38,006 nucleotides of DNA, from assembly GCA_013812145.1 (NCBI GenBank), contig JACCTY010000182.1, positions 1 to 38,006 on the forward strand. The letters are read 5' to 3'. The DNA is from Geodermatophilaceae bacterium. Lineage in GTDB: Bacteria; Actinomycetota; Actinomycetes; Mycobacteriales; Geodermatophilaceae. The notes beneath the pieces were generated by a model. That model was not told the origin of the DNA. It saw only the letters and a program-made list of their open reading frames with translations, and made no database searches. Shown here piece by piece: positions 15,585 through 25,120 of this stretch (its first letter is position 1; every line of letters starts with the position of its first letter). Both the position numbers and the translations under genes were made by a program.

Positions 15585-15964
15585 ACCCGAGCGATCCGAA
15601 CGCCGTGGGCGTGCACCGCCAAGGCGGTGAGGTCGCCGAGATCGGAGGTAAGGACCACACCATCCGGCTCCGCGGCCGCCACCACGAGGGCGTCCACCGC
15701 CGACCCCCTGCGCGCCTGCATCCGCAAGAGCGCCGCTCTTCGCGCCAGCGACTCGGACGGTGCCCGTTCTATGTCACACGTCTGTAGCAACCGGTTCGCT
15801 GCCACGTCACGTCGCGCATTACCGGTAAGGCACTCCACAAGAACAGCCGTGGGGACACGCGGTGGCCAGTCGCCCTCGCGCTGCAATCGCGAAGCCACTA
15901 CTCGGGCCGGCCCCGACCACCCGGCCAGGAAGCTCACACCACTCGGATCGAGCACAACCGTCAC
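15581..15964 (-). CDS. vapC: PIN-domain toxin (VapC-like)
   Basis: A 127-residue PIN-domain protein, expected to be a metal-dependent RNase of a VapBC toxin-antitoxin pair. The acidic site is present: D6 in VVLDPSG, the glutamate in TAVLVECLTG, the aspartate in GSAVDALVV and the one in VVLTSDLGDL. GTG at 15964 overlaps the antitoxin stop (TAGTG). The downstream HAD gene also overlaps it, so the toxin sits inside a gapless chain rather than as an isolated module. Confidence 0.85.
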   Translation of the reverse strand: MTVVLDPSGVSFLAGWSGPARVVASRLQREGDWPPRVPTAVLVECLTGNARRDVAANRLLQTCDIERAPSESLARRAALLRMQARRGSAVDALVVAAAEPDGVVLTSDLGDLTALAVHAHGVRIARV

Positions 15965-16254
15965 TAGCTGGCCTCCTTGGCGTCACGATGACCGCGGATT
16001 TCGGCCATGATTCGCTCGGCCTCGGCAATGTCCTCTGTGGTCGGCTCGCCGACCTCCTCGGTGAGCTCGGCCAGGTACTCGTCCAGAGCTTGCACCTTTT
16101 GCCGTCGCGACAACTCCCGACGCAGGGCCTCCTGCAGGATCTCCGACACGGGCAGTTGCGCCGCCTTGACCTGGGTGTGCAACTCCTCCGGCAGGTACAC
16201 AGTCATGCGCGGCATGACCGGCACTGTACGCCTGGATAGACGTATATTCCTCAT
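15964..16254 (-). CDS. vapB: Ribbon-helix-helix antitoxin (VapB-like)
   Basis: An antitoxin with an N-terminal ribbon-helix-helix DNA-binding part (MTVYLPEELHTQVKAAQLP, then helices with LQEALRRELSRRQ) and an acidic C-terminus (LAELTEEVGEPTTEDIAEAERIMAEIRG) for toxin binding. Two starts are possible. ATG at 16254 gives 96 residues, overlaps the CpaE-like stop by 4 nt (ATGA) and has GGGAGG just upstream. ATG at 16215 gives 83 residues beginning MPRMTVYLPEEL, which fits the family better and has TACAGT 9 nt before it, perhaps a -10 box for a separate leaderless transcript. An imperfect inverted repeat, TGTACG-n10-CGTATA on the plus strand at about 16224-16245, could be its operator (inference). 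Confidence 0.83.
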   Translation of the reverse strand: MRNIRLSRRTVPVMPRMTVYLPEELHTQVKAAQLPVSEILQEALRRELSRRQKVQALDEYLAELTEEVGEPTTEDIAEAERIMAEIRGHRDAKEAS

Positions 16255-17534
16255 CTCTTCCTCCCTCGCCTGGTGGGGAGGCTGGCCCCGGACAGGTCGG
16301 CGGCCAGCTGCCGCAGGGCCAGCCGCAACGGGCTCTTCGGGGCCACCTCGGCGAGAGCCCGACCGACGGCGAGCGCGGAGTCGGCGGCCTCGACATCCTG
16401 CGCGAGGTAGGTCACGTCGGTGACTTTCGCGAAGCGGGACAGGGCAGCGGCGATCTCCCGGCGCGGATCACCCGGTACGACGATCCTGCGGACCCGGTTC
16501 ACCACGACTCGCGGGACGACCTGCGGCAACAGCTCCCGCAAGTCGGCCAGCGCGCGCACCGTGCGCTGCAGCGAGACCGGGTCGGCGCCGCTCACACACA
16601 GCACCACGTCGGCCTCGGCGAGGATCGCCACCGTCGCGGCGTTGCGCCGGGGCGCGACCGTGTCGTAGCTGATCTCCTCGTCCTGCTCCAGGCAAAAGGC
16701 ACAGTCGGCGACGGTGAACGTCGCCAACCCCCGCGCCGCCTCGAACACGACCTCCAGAGATGACGGGCGCAGCTCGGGCCAGCGGTCGGCTCGAGTGATC
16801 CCGGTGAGCACCCGCAACGACGGGGTCACCGCCCAAGCCAGCCGCGCGAGTGAGGCCACGTCGAGGGTGCCGTTCCCGGCCTGCCGGGCGGCCGCGGCCA
16901 CGCCTGGGGACTCGTCCAGCAGGCCGAGTACCTGGCCCACAGCGCCGCCGTACACATCCGCGTCGATCAGCAGCGACGACACGCCCAGGCGGGCGGCCTC
17001 GTCGGCCAGCCCCACTGCCACTGTCGTGCGTCCCGGCGCTCCGGTCGGACCCCAGACCGCCACGACGCTGCCTGGTCCGGCCGCCGGCTCACCGGGCGGT
17101 ATCGGCTCGCCGAGGTCCGGCAGGGCAGCGCGCGGATCTCCGACGTCGTGCCCCGGCCCGCGGTGGGCGGCCACTTCCCCGACTGCCGTGACGACTGCCG
17201 CGGAGATCGCCCCCGGTCCGGAGTTGGCAGCCAGCACATGTCGGACTCCGAGTTGGCGTAGCCGGCGCTCGGACTCGGCGTCGCCGGCGTCGACCAGGCC
17301 GATGACGGCTACCCGGGCCGAGCCGAGTCGGCTCACCGACTCCCGATCCAGCCGGCGCAGGTCAGCGGACAGCAGAACCGCGCGGGCGGTACCTGTGCTT
17401 GCAACCGAGAGCAGGTCAGCCAGGTCGACGCATCGGCGTACGACGGTGAGGCCGTGGTCGGACTCGGCCAGGGCGCCGACCAGCTCGCTTTCCCACACCG
17501 CGCCGGTGACCGCGGTCAGGACGGGCAGGCTCAT
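16251..17534 (-). CDS. CpaE-like / MinD-family ATPase with altered Walker A
   Basis: A 427-residue protein with an N-terminal receiver-like pseudo-domain (about 1-125, with LLSADLRRLDRESV in the usual phosphorylation region) and a C-terminal P-loop ATPase of the CpaE/MinD/ParA kind (about 155-420). The Walker A reads GPTGAPGRTT (162-171), with Arg169 in place of the conserved lysine; the deviant signature lysine is also missing. LLIDADVYGGAVGQVLG and FTVADCAF follow. CpaE proteins help position or assemble Flp/Tad pili. The gene overlaps the SAF-domain gene by one nucleotide (TGATG). No tadA, tadB, tadC or pilin gene is visible, so this pair may be an orphan or serve another process. Confidence 0.82.
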   Translation of the reverse strand: MSLPVLTAVTGAVWESELVGALAESDHGLTVVRRCVDLADLLSVASTGTARAVLLSADLRRLDRESVSRLGSARVAVIGLVDAGDAESERRLRQLGVRHVLAANSGPGAISAAVVTAVGEVAAHRGPGHDVGDPRAALPDLGEPIPPGEPAAGPGSVVAVWGPTGAPGRTTVAVGLADEAARLGVSSLLIDADVYGGAVGQVLGLLDESPGVAAAARQAGNGTLDVASLARLAWAVTPSLRVLTGITRADRWPELRPSSLEVVFEAARGLATFTVADCAFCLEQDEEISYDTVAPRRNAATVAILAEADVVLCVSGADPVSLQRTVRALADLRELLPQVVPRVVVNRVRRIVVPGDPRREIAAALSRFAKVTDVTYLAQDVEAADSALAVGRALAEVAPKSPLRLALRQLAADLSGASLPTRRGRKR

Positions 17535-18298
17535 CAGCTGGTCGGCACCGCCGTGAACGAGGACTGCGCCGCCGTGGTCGTCGCAGCCGGACTCGTCGGC
17601 ATCGGCATCGATCGGCCCGCCGGCTCGGTCAGGTCGTCCAGGATGGCCACCGCGAGTTCACGACCGGTGATGGCGGCGAGCAACGGGCCGGCCGCCTCGC
17701 TCGGCACCGAGACAACCACCTGCCGCAGACCGCTGCTGGCCGACAAGGCGCCTTGGCTTCCGCCGTCGACGGCTTGGACCGGAGCGGCTGCCAGCACCAG
17801 CCGGGTTTGCGCGGGTGCCGCTCCGGTGGCCTCGCCCGTGGCGTAGACGTCCACCAGTTGGCCGCGACGCAGGTCCAGCGGAACAGCCGTCGAGGGCACC
17901 GGCAAGGCGACTGAAACCCGGTCGGACGGCTCCTGCAGCGACGAGGCAGGCATCAGCTCGCCGGCGCGCACCGGACGGTCCAGAATTTGCCCCACGAGGT
18001 CGGCGGTGCTCTGCAGGTAAGAGGTCGACGCGTCGAACAAGCGGACCGGCACCGCCTGGACGTCCTCCGAGCGCAGCGTCGTACCGGCGGAGAGATCCCG
18101 GGCCGCCGCCCAGACCGAAACCGACTGGTCGGCGGCGGAGACGATCCGAGCGCCGACGAGCACGGAGACGAGGACGAGAAGGACGCCACCTATCAGGCGC
18201 AGATCCAGCCAGGACGGCCCACGCAGCCGGCGCGGCCGGGGTGAGGTGTTGCCCGAGGACCTATCCGGCTGTTGAGTCACAGGCGATGGTGACGACAT
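17534..18298 (-). CDS. SAF-domain protein (CpaB/RcpC-like)
   Basis: A 254-residue membrane-anchored protein: a basic, Ser/Pro-rich cytoplasmic start, one membrane helix (about 34-54, IGGVLLVLVSVLVGARIV), a SAF domain (about 60-122, with AARDLSAGTTLRSEDV and DLVGQILDRPVRAGELM), then a CpaB-like domain with VALPVPSTAVPLDLRRGQLVDVYA, and a Pro/Thr/Ala-rich tail. CpaB/RcpC proteins take part in Flp pilus assembly in the cell envelope. It is the first gene of the leftward SAF - CpaE - VapB - VapC - HAD chain and is divergent from a small HTH gene. Confidence 0.82.
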   Translation of the reverse strand: MSSPSPVTQQPDRSSGNTSPRPRRLRGPSWLDLRLIGGVLLVLVSVLVGARIVSAADQSVSVWAAARDLSAGTTLRSEDVQAVPVRLFDASTSYLQSTADLVGQILDRPVRAGELMPASSLQEPSDRVSVALPVPSTAVPLDLRRGQLVDVYATGEATGAAPAQTRLVLAAAPVQAVDGGSQGALSASSGLRQVVVSVPSEAAGPLLAAITGRELAVAILDDLTEPAGRSMPMPTSPAATTTAAQSSFTAVPTS

Positions 18299-18337
18299 GT
18301 CGCTGATCGTGCCGCATTCGCCGCTGGCAAGAACTGG

Positions 18338-18372
18338 TTGTCCACAACCCGCCGGACTGCGGCTGTGGATAT
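18338..18372. promoter_or_regulatory. Inverted DnaA-box-like pair in a divergent intergenic region
   Basis: TTGTCCACA at 18338-18346 is an exact actinobacterial DnaA-box match; the complement of 18364-18372 reads ATATCCACA, one mismatch from TTATCCACA. The two face each other 17 nt apart, between the starts of the SAF gene (18298, minus) and the HTH gene (18434, plus). Binding is not shown. Confidence 0.4.
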
Positions 18373-18433
18373 CGCAATGCCGCTGCCGGTGGCTGCCACA
18401 CTAGGCACGTCCTGTCACACCAAGGGGGCTTTC

Positions 18434-18673
18434 ATGCCGGCCGACCGGTTCCTCACCCTCACCGATGTCGGCGAGACGCTGAACATCACGCCGGCGCAGA
18501 CCTATGCGCTGGTCCGGCGAGGCGACCTCAAGGCCCTCAAGATCGGTGGCCGGGGCCAGTGGCGGGTCGAGCGGACCGAGCTGGAGGCCTACATCCAGCG
18601 GATGTACGACGAGACAGCGCGTTTCGTCGCCGAGTCCAGCCGTCGGCCGGCCGACGCGGACAACCCCAGCTAG
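18434..18673 (+). CDS. BldC-like small helix-turn-helix DNA-binding protein
   Basis: A 79-residue MerR-type/excisionase-family winged HTH: MPADRFLTLTDVGETLNITP (first helices), AQTYALVRRGDLKALKIGG (recognition helix and wing) and QWRVERTELEAYIQRMYDET. The compact form resembles BldC-like regulators of actinobacteria. ATG at 18434 follows AGGGGG. An in-frame longer reading from 18338 begins inside the DnaA-box-like region and lacks homology. Its stop (TAG at 18671-18673) shares the palindrome CTAG with the stop of the convergent gene. Targets are unknown. Confidence 0.85.
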   Translation: MPADRFLTLTDVGETLNITPAQTYALVRRGDLKALKIGGRGQWRVERTELEAYIQRMYDETARFVAESSRRPADADNPS

Positions 18674-19230
18674 CGCTGGATGCGGGCGACCAGAGCGATC
18701 GCGTCGATCGCGACGCTGCGAACCGACCGCACCGCGCCGGACCGCCGCAATTCGCCGGTGGGGTGCTCGGCCAACTCGACGTAGTCGGCGCCGACGCGGT
18801 CCAGCGTCCCGTCGAACACGGTGCCGTCGGTCAGCACCATCCGTACGCCGCTGCGATCCCGAGCCAGGCCACGCAGCGCCTTGCGCAAGTCCAAGGCGCC
18901 CTCGACCAGGCCGCGGTCCCGGACCGCCTCGGTCGCAGCGCCCAGCCCACCGACCGCGCCCACCGCTGCCAGACTCACGAGAATCTCCGGTTCGGTCGCC
19001 GCCCCGAGTAGCAGCCACCCTGCGCCGACGCGGCCCAATGTCCCAGCGACCGTGCCGGCACCCTGGACGGTGAGGACGATCGGGTGTCCCGCTGCCGAGC
19101 GCAGCCGGTCAGCCAGCCGCAGTCGACCCGTCTCGGCCCTGCTTCGCTCCATGACCTCGGCCTCGAACTCCGCCACCTCCGAGGCAGCAGCCTGCGCCTC
19201 GAGGTCGGCGAACAGGCGTTCCCAGCGCAC
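18670..19230 (-). CDS. Conserved protein of unknown function
   Basis: A 186-residue protein that I do not recognise at family level. It starts with an acidic coiled-coil-like helix (MRWERLFADLEAQAAASEVAE.EAEVMERSRAE), then GHPIVLTVQGAGTVAGTLGRVGAGWLLLG, a glycine/alanine-rich apolar stretch (LVSLAAVGAVGGLGAATEAV), and a second strand-rich repeat-like part (VRMVLTDGTVFDGTLDRVGADYVELAEH) before a hydrophobic end. The two G-T-L-x-R-V-G-A segments (about residues 62-71 and 142-151) look like an internal duplication of a small beta-barrel unit (inference). The start is GTG at 19230, with a weak ribosome site. It is convergent with the HTH gene, sharing CTAG as both stops. Confidence 0.68.
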   Translation of the reverse strand: MRWERLFADLEAQAAASEVAEFEAEVMERSRAETGRLRLADRLRSAAGHPIVLTVQGAGTVAGTLGRVGAGWLLLGAATEPEILVSLAAVGAVGGLGAATEAVRDRGLVEGALDLRKALRGLARDRSGVRMVLTDGTVFDGTLDRVGADYVELAEHPTGELRRSGAVRSVRSVAIDAIALVARIQR

Positions 19231-19288
19231 GGCTCAACCGTGACCCGTCGATCCTCCCCTGGTCAACTCGGCACGCATCCTCTCTTGT

Positions 19289-19319
19289 TTGACGTTATTT
19301 GCCTGTGGTTACATGTAAA
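19289..19319 (+). promoter_or_regulatory. Candidate promoter with a perfect palindrome upstream of the LysM gene
   Basis: An unusually AT-rich stretch in this GC-rich window. TTGACG at 19289-19294 could be a -35 box; ATGTAA (19313-19318, 18-nt spacer) or TACATG (19310-19315, 15-nt spacer) could be the -10. A perfect 10-bp palindrome, TTACATGTAA, lies at 19309-19318 across the -10 region, as an operator would. The start codon is at 19359. Confidence 0.45.
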
Positions 19320-19358
19320 GAATGTCGTTTGCGAACAGATGATCTCAATGAGGTTTCC

Positions 19359-20054
19359 ATGGCAGATCGGCTCGGTGCGGCATTCGTTCTGCTCGTCCTG
19401 ACGGGCTCGGTGCTCAGCTGGACAGCTCCCAACCCCGCGGCTTCGCTTACGGCGATGCGCAACCCGAACGACTGGGTGGGCACGCACGGCGCCGACGCCG
19501 CGATCCTGACCGTCGCCGTCGCGATGTGCTGGCTGGCGCTCAGCTGGCTTGCGCTCGGTCTGGCCATCGGCCTGGCCGGTCAGCTACCCGGCGTCGGGGG
19601 CCGGTGCGCCCGCGCACTCGGCGCAGTTGTGCTACCGCGGGCGATCCGGCAGGCGGTCGCTCTGACGCTGGGCGTGGGGCTCGTGACTGCCGGCGCGTCC
19701 ACCGCCACCGCCGACCCCGGCCCGGCTCGGCCGGGCGACGCCGCTTCGTCCACTGGCGCTGCGGTCGACTGGCCGGTGCAGCCCTCGGCCGGTCCGAGCC
19801 CTCCCGCCGTATCGCCGCCGGCCCACGGCGAACCGCCGAGCTCCGGCGACCCCGTCAACGCCGTCGTGCTGGTCGAATCCGGGGACTCGCTGTGGGCGAT
19901 CGCTGCAGAGCGACTCGGCCCCGGCGCGACGTCCGGCGAGATCGCCGCCGCCGTTGCCGCCTGGTACCAGGCCAACCACGACGTCATCGGTCCCGACCCG
20001 GACCTCATCCACCCCGGTCAACGCCTCGCCCCACCTCCCCCGAGGACGCCATGA
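19359..20054 (+). CDS. Membrane protein with a C-terminal LysM domain
   Basis: A 231-residue protein: hydrophobic segments at about 7-22, 46-73 and 98-114, a Pro/Ser/Ala-rich linker (about 115-165), then a LysM domain (about 168-228) with VLVESGDSLWAIAAERLG and the closing LIHPGQRLAPP. LysM binds peptidoglycan glycans, so the C-terminus is probably outside the membrane, in contact with the cell wall. ATG at 19359 follows GAGG with short spacing. It overlaps the next gene by 4 nt (ATGA). Its pairing with an Rv3235-family gene matches what I recall from other actinobacteria, where the two lie near secA. Confidence 0.85.
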   Translation: MADRLGAAFVLLVLTGSVLSWTAPNPAASLTAMRNPNDWVGTHGADAAILTVAVAMCWLALSWLALGLAIGLAGQLPGVGGRCARALGAVVLPRAIRQAVALTLGVGLVTAGASTATADPGPARPGDAASSTGAAVDWPVQPSAGPSPPAVSPPAHGEPPSSGDPVNAVVLVESGDSLWAIAAERLGPGATSGEIAAAVAAWYQANHDVIGPDPDLIHPGQRLAPPPPRTP

Positions 20055-20569
20055 CAGCCACACCGCTGTTGACGCCGTACGTCCGTGCCGCCCCGCCGTA
20101 CCAGCCGCCGTACGACGACGAGCTTCCCCCTGCCGCTCTGCGGTTGGTTGTCGCCGGCAGTGCCGAGCTGCCCTTCGACCTGCCGGTGGACACCCCGCCG
20201 GGCGACCCGACGTTGGTGCAGTTCCCGACGCGTCGCCGGCTCCCCGACCCGGCGCCCTGGGCCAGGCAGTTCATCCAGGCGGCCTTGGAGGCGCTGAGCG
20301 GGCGCCGGCCGGTTGCGCAGCTGCAGCGCTGGGCCAGCCCATCGGTGCTGGACGGGATCAACCACGGCCGGCGCCGGAGCGAGCCGGGCATCAGCCAGCC
20401 GGTCGTGGTGGTCAGATCCATCCACGTCGGCGAGCCCGCGGACGGCATCGCAGAGGTGTGCGCCGTGGTGTCGCGGCCAGACGCCGACGGGCCGCGCTTC
20501 CGCGCGGTCGCCGCCCGCCTCGAAGGTCACTCCGGCCAATGGCGTTGCGTCACCCTGCAGGTCGGCTGA
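20051..20569 (+). CDS. Rv3235 family protein
   Basis: A 172-residue protein with a proline/tyrosine-rich start (PPYQPPYDDELPP) and a conserved C-terminal domain: APWARQFIQAALEALSGRRPVAQLQRWASPSVLDGI, then a beta sheet with VRSIHVGEPADGIAEVCAVVS, RFRAVAARLEGHSGQWRCVTLQVG. This matches the actinobacterial Rv3235 family (DUF6459) encoded near secA1 in mycobacteria; its role is unknown. The start ATG overlaps the LysM stop (ATGA). Its last 31 nt overlap the proposed start of the antitoxin gene. Confidence 0.85.
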   Translation: MTATPLLTPYVRAAPPYQPPYDDELPPAALRLVVAGSAELPFDLPVDTPPGDPTLVQFPTRRRLPDPAPWARQFIQAALEALSGRRPVAQLQRWASPSVLDGINHGRRRSEPGISQPVVVVRSIHVGEPADGIAEVCAVVSRPDADGPRFRAVAARLEGHSGQWRCVTLQVG

Positions 20570-20787
20570 CGCTCCCCACGTTGTACCTCCCCGAGGACCT
20601 CAAGGCACGTCTGGAGCAGGTCGCACGGCGCGAGGGCCGATCGGAGGCCGATCTCGTGCGAGAGGCGCTCAACGACCTCGTCGAGCGCCGCACCCCGCCC
20701 CGCCCCCGCGGCGCGATCTTCGATAGCGGCGACCCGGACTGGGCAGCCACGGCCGACCAGAACCTCACGGGGTTCGGCGAGACGTGA
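20539..20787 (+). CDS. vapB: Ribbon-helix-helix antitoxin VapB
   Basis: An 82-residue antitoxin: RHH fold in TLYLPEDLKARLEQVARREGR and EADLVREALNDLVERR, then a C-terminal toxin-binding tail with IFDSGDPDWAATADQNLTGFGET. ATG at 20539 is preceded by GAAGG and lies 31 nt inside the 3' end of the Rv3235-family gene. A TTG at 20581 directly before the YLPED strand is an alternative start that avoids the overlap. The stop overlaps the toxin start (GTGA). No separate promoter is evident, so expression may depend on the LysM operon. Confidence 0.82.
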   Translation: MALRHPAGRLTLPTLYLPEDLKARLEQVARREGRSEADLVREALNDLVERRTPPRPRGAIFDSGDPDWAATADQNLTGFGET

Positions 20788-21203
20788 TCCTCGACACCAG
20801 TGGCCTGTTGGTCTTCCTCGACAGACGGGCTTCGGACCAGCAGCGGGCGCAGCGGCTGATGGACGCCGCCAACCACCCGCTGCTGCTGTCGCCCTTCGTA
20901 CTCGCCGAGGTCGACTATCTCGTCTCCTCCCGGCTGGGCGTCCGTGCGTCGCGGGACTTCTTGTCCGACGTTGCGCACGGCGCCTATCAGCTGGCGCCCA
21001 TGGCAGCCGCCGACGTCGGCGCGGCCGGCCGGATACTGGACCGCTACCAGGACCTGAAGATCGGGCTGGCCGACGCCTCGTCGGTGCTCATCGCTGAACG
21101 CCACGGCGTCGCGGACATCCTCACCTTCGATCAGCGCCACTTCCGCGCGATGACGTGGGGGAAAGGTCGCCCGTTCCGCGTGCTCCCCGCCGACGCCGCC
21201 TGA
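20784..21203 (+). CDS. vapC: PIN-domain toxin VapC
   Basis: A 139-residue PIN RNase. Acidic residues of the metal site are visible: D4 in MILDTSG, the glutamate in FVLAEVDYLV, the aspartate in IGLADASSVL, and the one in ILTFDQRHF. The ending FRVLP is typical. GTG at 20784 overlaps the antitoxin stop. It is the last gene of the LysM - Rv3235 - VapBC chain and converges on secA, 88 nt away; that gap holds TCCGTACGGA (a 10-bp palindrome near 21229) but no convincing terminator. Confidence 0.9.
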   Translation: MILDTSGLLVFLDRRASDQQRAQRLMDAANHPLLLSPFVLAEVDYLVSSRLGVRASRDFLSDVAHGAYQLAPMAAADVGAAGRILDRYQDLKIGLADASSVLIAERHGVADILTFDQRHFRAMTWGKGRPFRVLPADAA

Positions 21204-21291
21204 GCGTCGTTTCCGAGCGACGGCTACGTCCGTACGGATGAGCGCCATAGCGGTCATTCGTACTGACGTAACGCGCAGGTGAGCGAGGCCG

Positions 21292-24195
<2,904 letters not shown>

Positions 24196-24306
24196 GGTGT
24201 CGGTTCAGCTCCTAGATCAGGACGGTCCTCGGCCATCGTACGGCGCACGCTGGGCGGGTCCGCTAACTCCGGCGACAACGAACCGGCCGGCGGTAATGAT
24301 CCCTGG

Positions 24307-24897
24307 ATGGCGCTGGACCTGAGCGACGTCGACCTGCTCACCGAGTCGGTACACACCCGACGGCTGCTGCTCCGCCCGTTCTGTGCCGAGGATGCAGCGG
24401 CCGTTCACCAGGCGTGCCAGGACGAGGAGATACAGCGCTGGGTGGTGGCCGTGCCGTCGCCGTACACCCTCGACGACGCCCGGCACTTCGTCACGGTGCT
24501 CGCCTGGCGAGAACGCCGGGCCGGCACCGGGATGCAGTTCGCCGCTGTCGACCTTGAATCCGGTGGTGTGGTCGCCTCGGTCGGGTTGATGAATCTGACC
24601 GGCTCGATCGGCGCCGAGATCGGGTACTGGGTGGCCCCGTGGGCACGCGGGCTCGGCTATGCCGCCGAGGCCACCGGCGCGCTCTGCGGGTGGGCGTTCG
24701 GCCACGGCGTGCATCGGGTCGCGCTGCTGATCGCACCGGCCAACGCGGCGAGCTGCCGCACCGCCGAGCGAGCCGGGTTCCGGCGCGAAGGTGTGTTGCG
24801 CGAGGCCGAAGTCGACCGGCAGGGCCAGCCTCACGACTGGGTGCTGTACGGCCGGCTGTCCACCGACGAGCCTCCGCCGGACATTCAGCCGCGGTGA
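24307..24897 (+). CDS. GNAT N-acetyltransferase, RimJ/RimL type (copy 1)
   Basis: A 196-residue acetyltransferase of the RimJ/RimL (Acetyltransf_3) branch, which transfers acetyl from acetyl-CoA to an amine. It has TRRLLLRPF at the start, the strand-4 block GAEIGYWVAPWARGLGYAAEA that holds the acetyl-CoA pyrophosphate loop, and NAASCRTAERAGFRREGVLR in the C-terminal half. It is about 60% identical by eye to copy 2 (25121-25711) over the full length, ending in the same GRLSTDEPPxDIQxR tail. The substrate is unknown. ATG at 24307 starts 111 nt from the divergent secA start. Confidence 0.9.
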   Translation: MALDLSDVDLLTESVHTRRLLLRPFCAEDAAAVHQACQDEEIQRWVVAVPSPYTLDDARHFVTVLAWRERRAGTGMQFAAVDLESGGVVASVGLMNLTGSIGAEIGYWVAPWARGLGYAAEATGALCGWAFGHGVHRVALLIAPANAASCRTAERAGFRREGVLREAEVDRQGQPHDWVLYGRLSTDEPPPDIQPR

Positions 24898-24908
24898 TCA
24901 CGCGCGCG

Positions 24909-24956
24909 ACTGGTCACGAACGACACCTGTTCGCGGGCATGCTGTTCGGGACCAGT
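24909..24956. repeat. Inverted repeat, ACTGGTCAC family (copy 1)
   Basis: ACTGGTCACGAAC at 24909-24921 pairs with GTTCGGGACCAGT at 24944-24956 (12 of 13 positions). It follows the GNAT copy-1 stop by 11 nt. It is the most diverged of three related repeats and may be a decayed copy of that at 25720-25776 made by the segmental duplication. It could act as a terminator. Confidence 0.65.
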
Positions 24957-25035
24957 TGCGCCCGGTCGTTGCGTCGAGCCGCCCGCCGTGCCAGCAACCG
25001 AGCGGTCCCGGCCAGGGTATCGGCGCCGGTGACGG
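24957..25035 (-). pseudogene. 3' fragment of a DUF559-like gene left by duplication
   Basis: Read on the minus strand this stretch encodes TLAGTARLLARRAARRNDRA, which aligns with the C-terminus of the intact gene at 25774-26721 (TPAGTGRLLARWADRRSDRA). In the intact gene the next codon is TAA; here it is CAA, so the stop has been lost and the frame runs on. No upstream part of the gene is present. It is a non-functional remnant and marks the right side of duplication unit 1. Confidence 0.75.
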
Positions 25036-25120
25036 ACCGGCCGGCTTGGGTAGCACGCAGAGCCGAATGCGCCGACAACTCCGGTGACAGCCGGGTGCGG
25101 CGAGCGACACGATTCGGTGT

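Larger units (their letters stand above)
24265..25020. repeat. Segmental tandem duplication, unit 1
   Basis: This unit comprises about 40 nt upstream of a GNAT gene (from the shared AACTCCGG), the whole gene, a downstream inverted repeat and the 3' end of a convergent DUF559-like gene. It matches unit 2 (about 25065-25839), offset by about 814 nt; the two gene starts (24307 and 25121) and the inverted repeats keep this spacing. Boundaries are by eye and approximate. Confidence 0.75.

Noticed and set aside
21204-21291. Terminator between vapC and secA (palindrome TCCGTACGGA, short CGTCG/CGACG stem)
   Set aside because: The stems are 5 bp each and no U tract follows; not distinguishable from chance.
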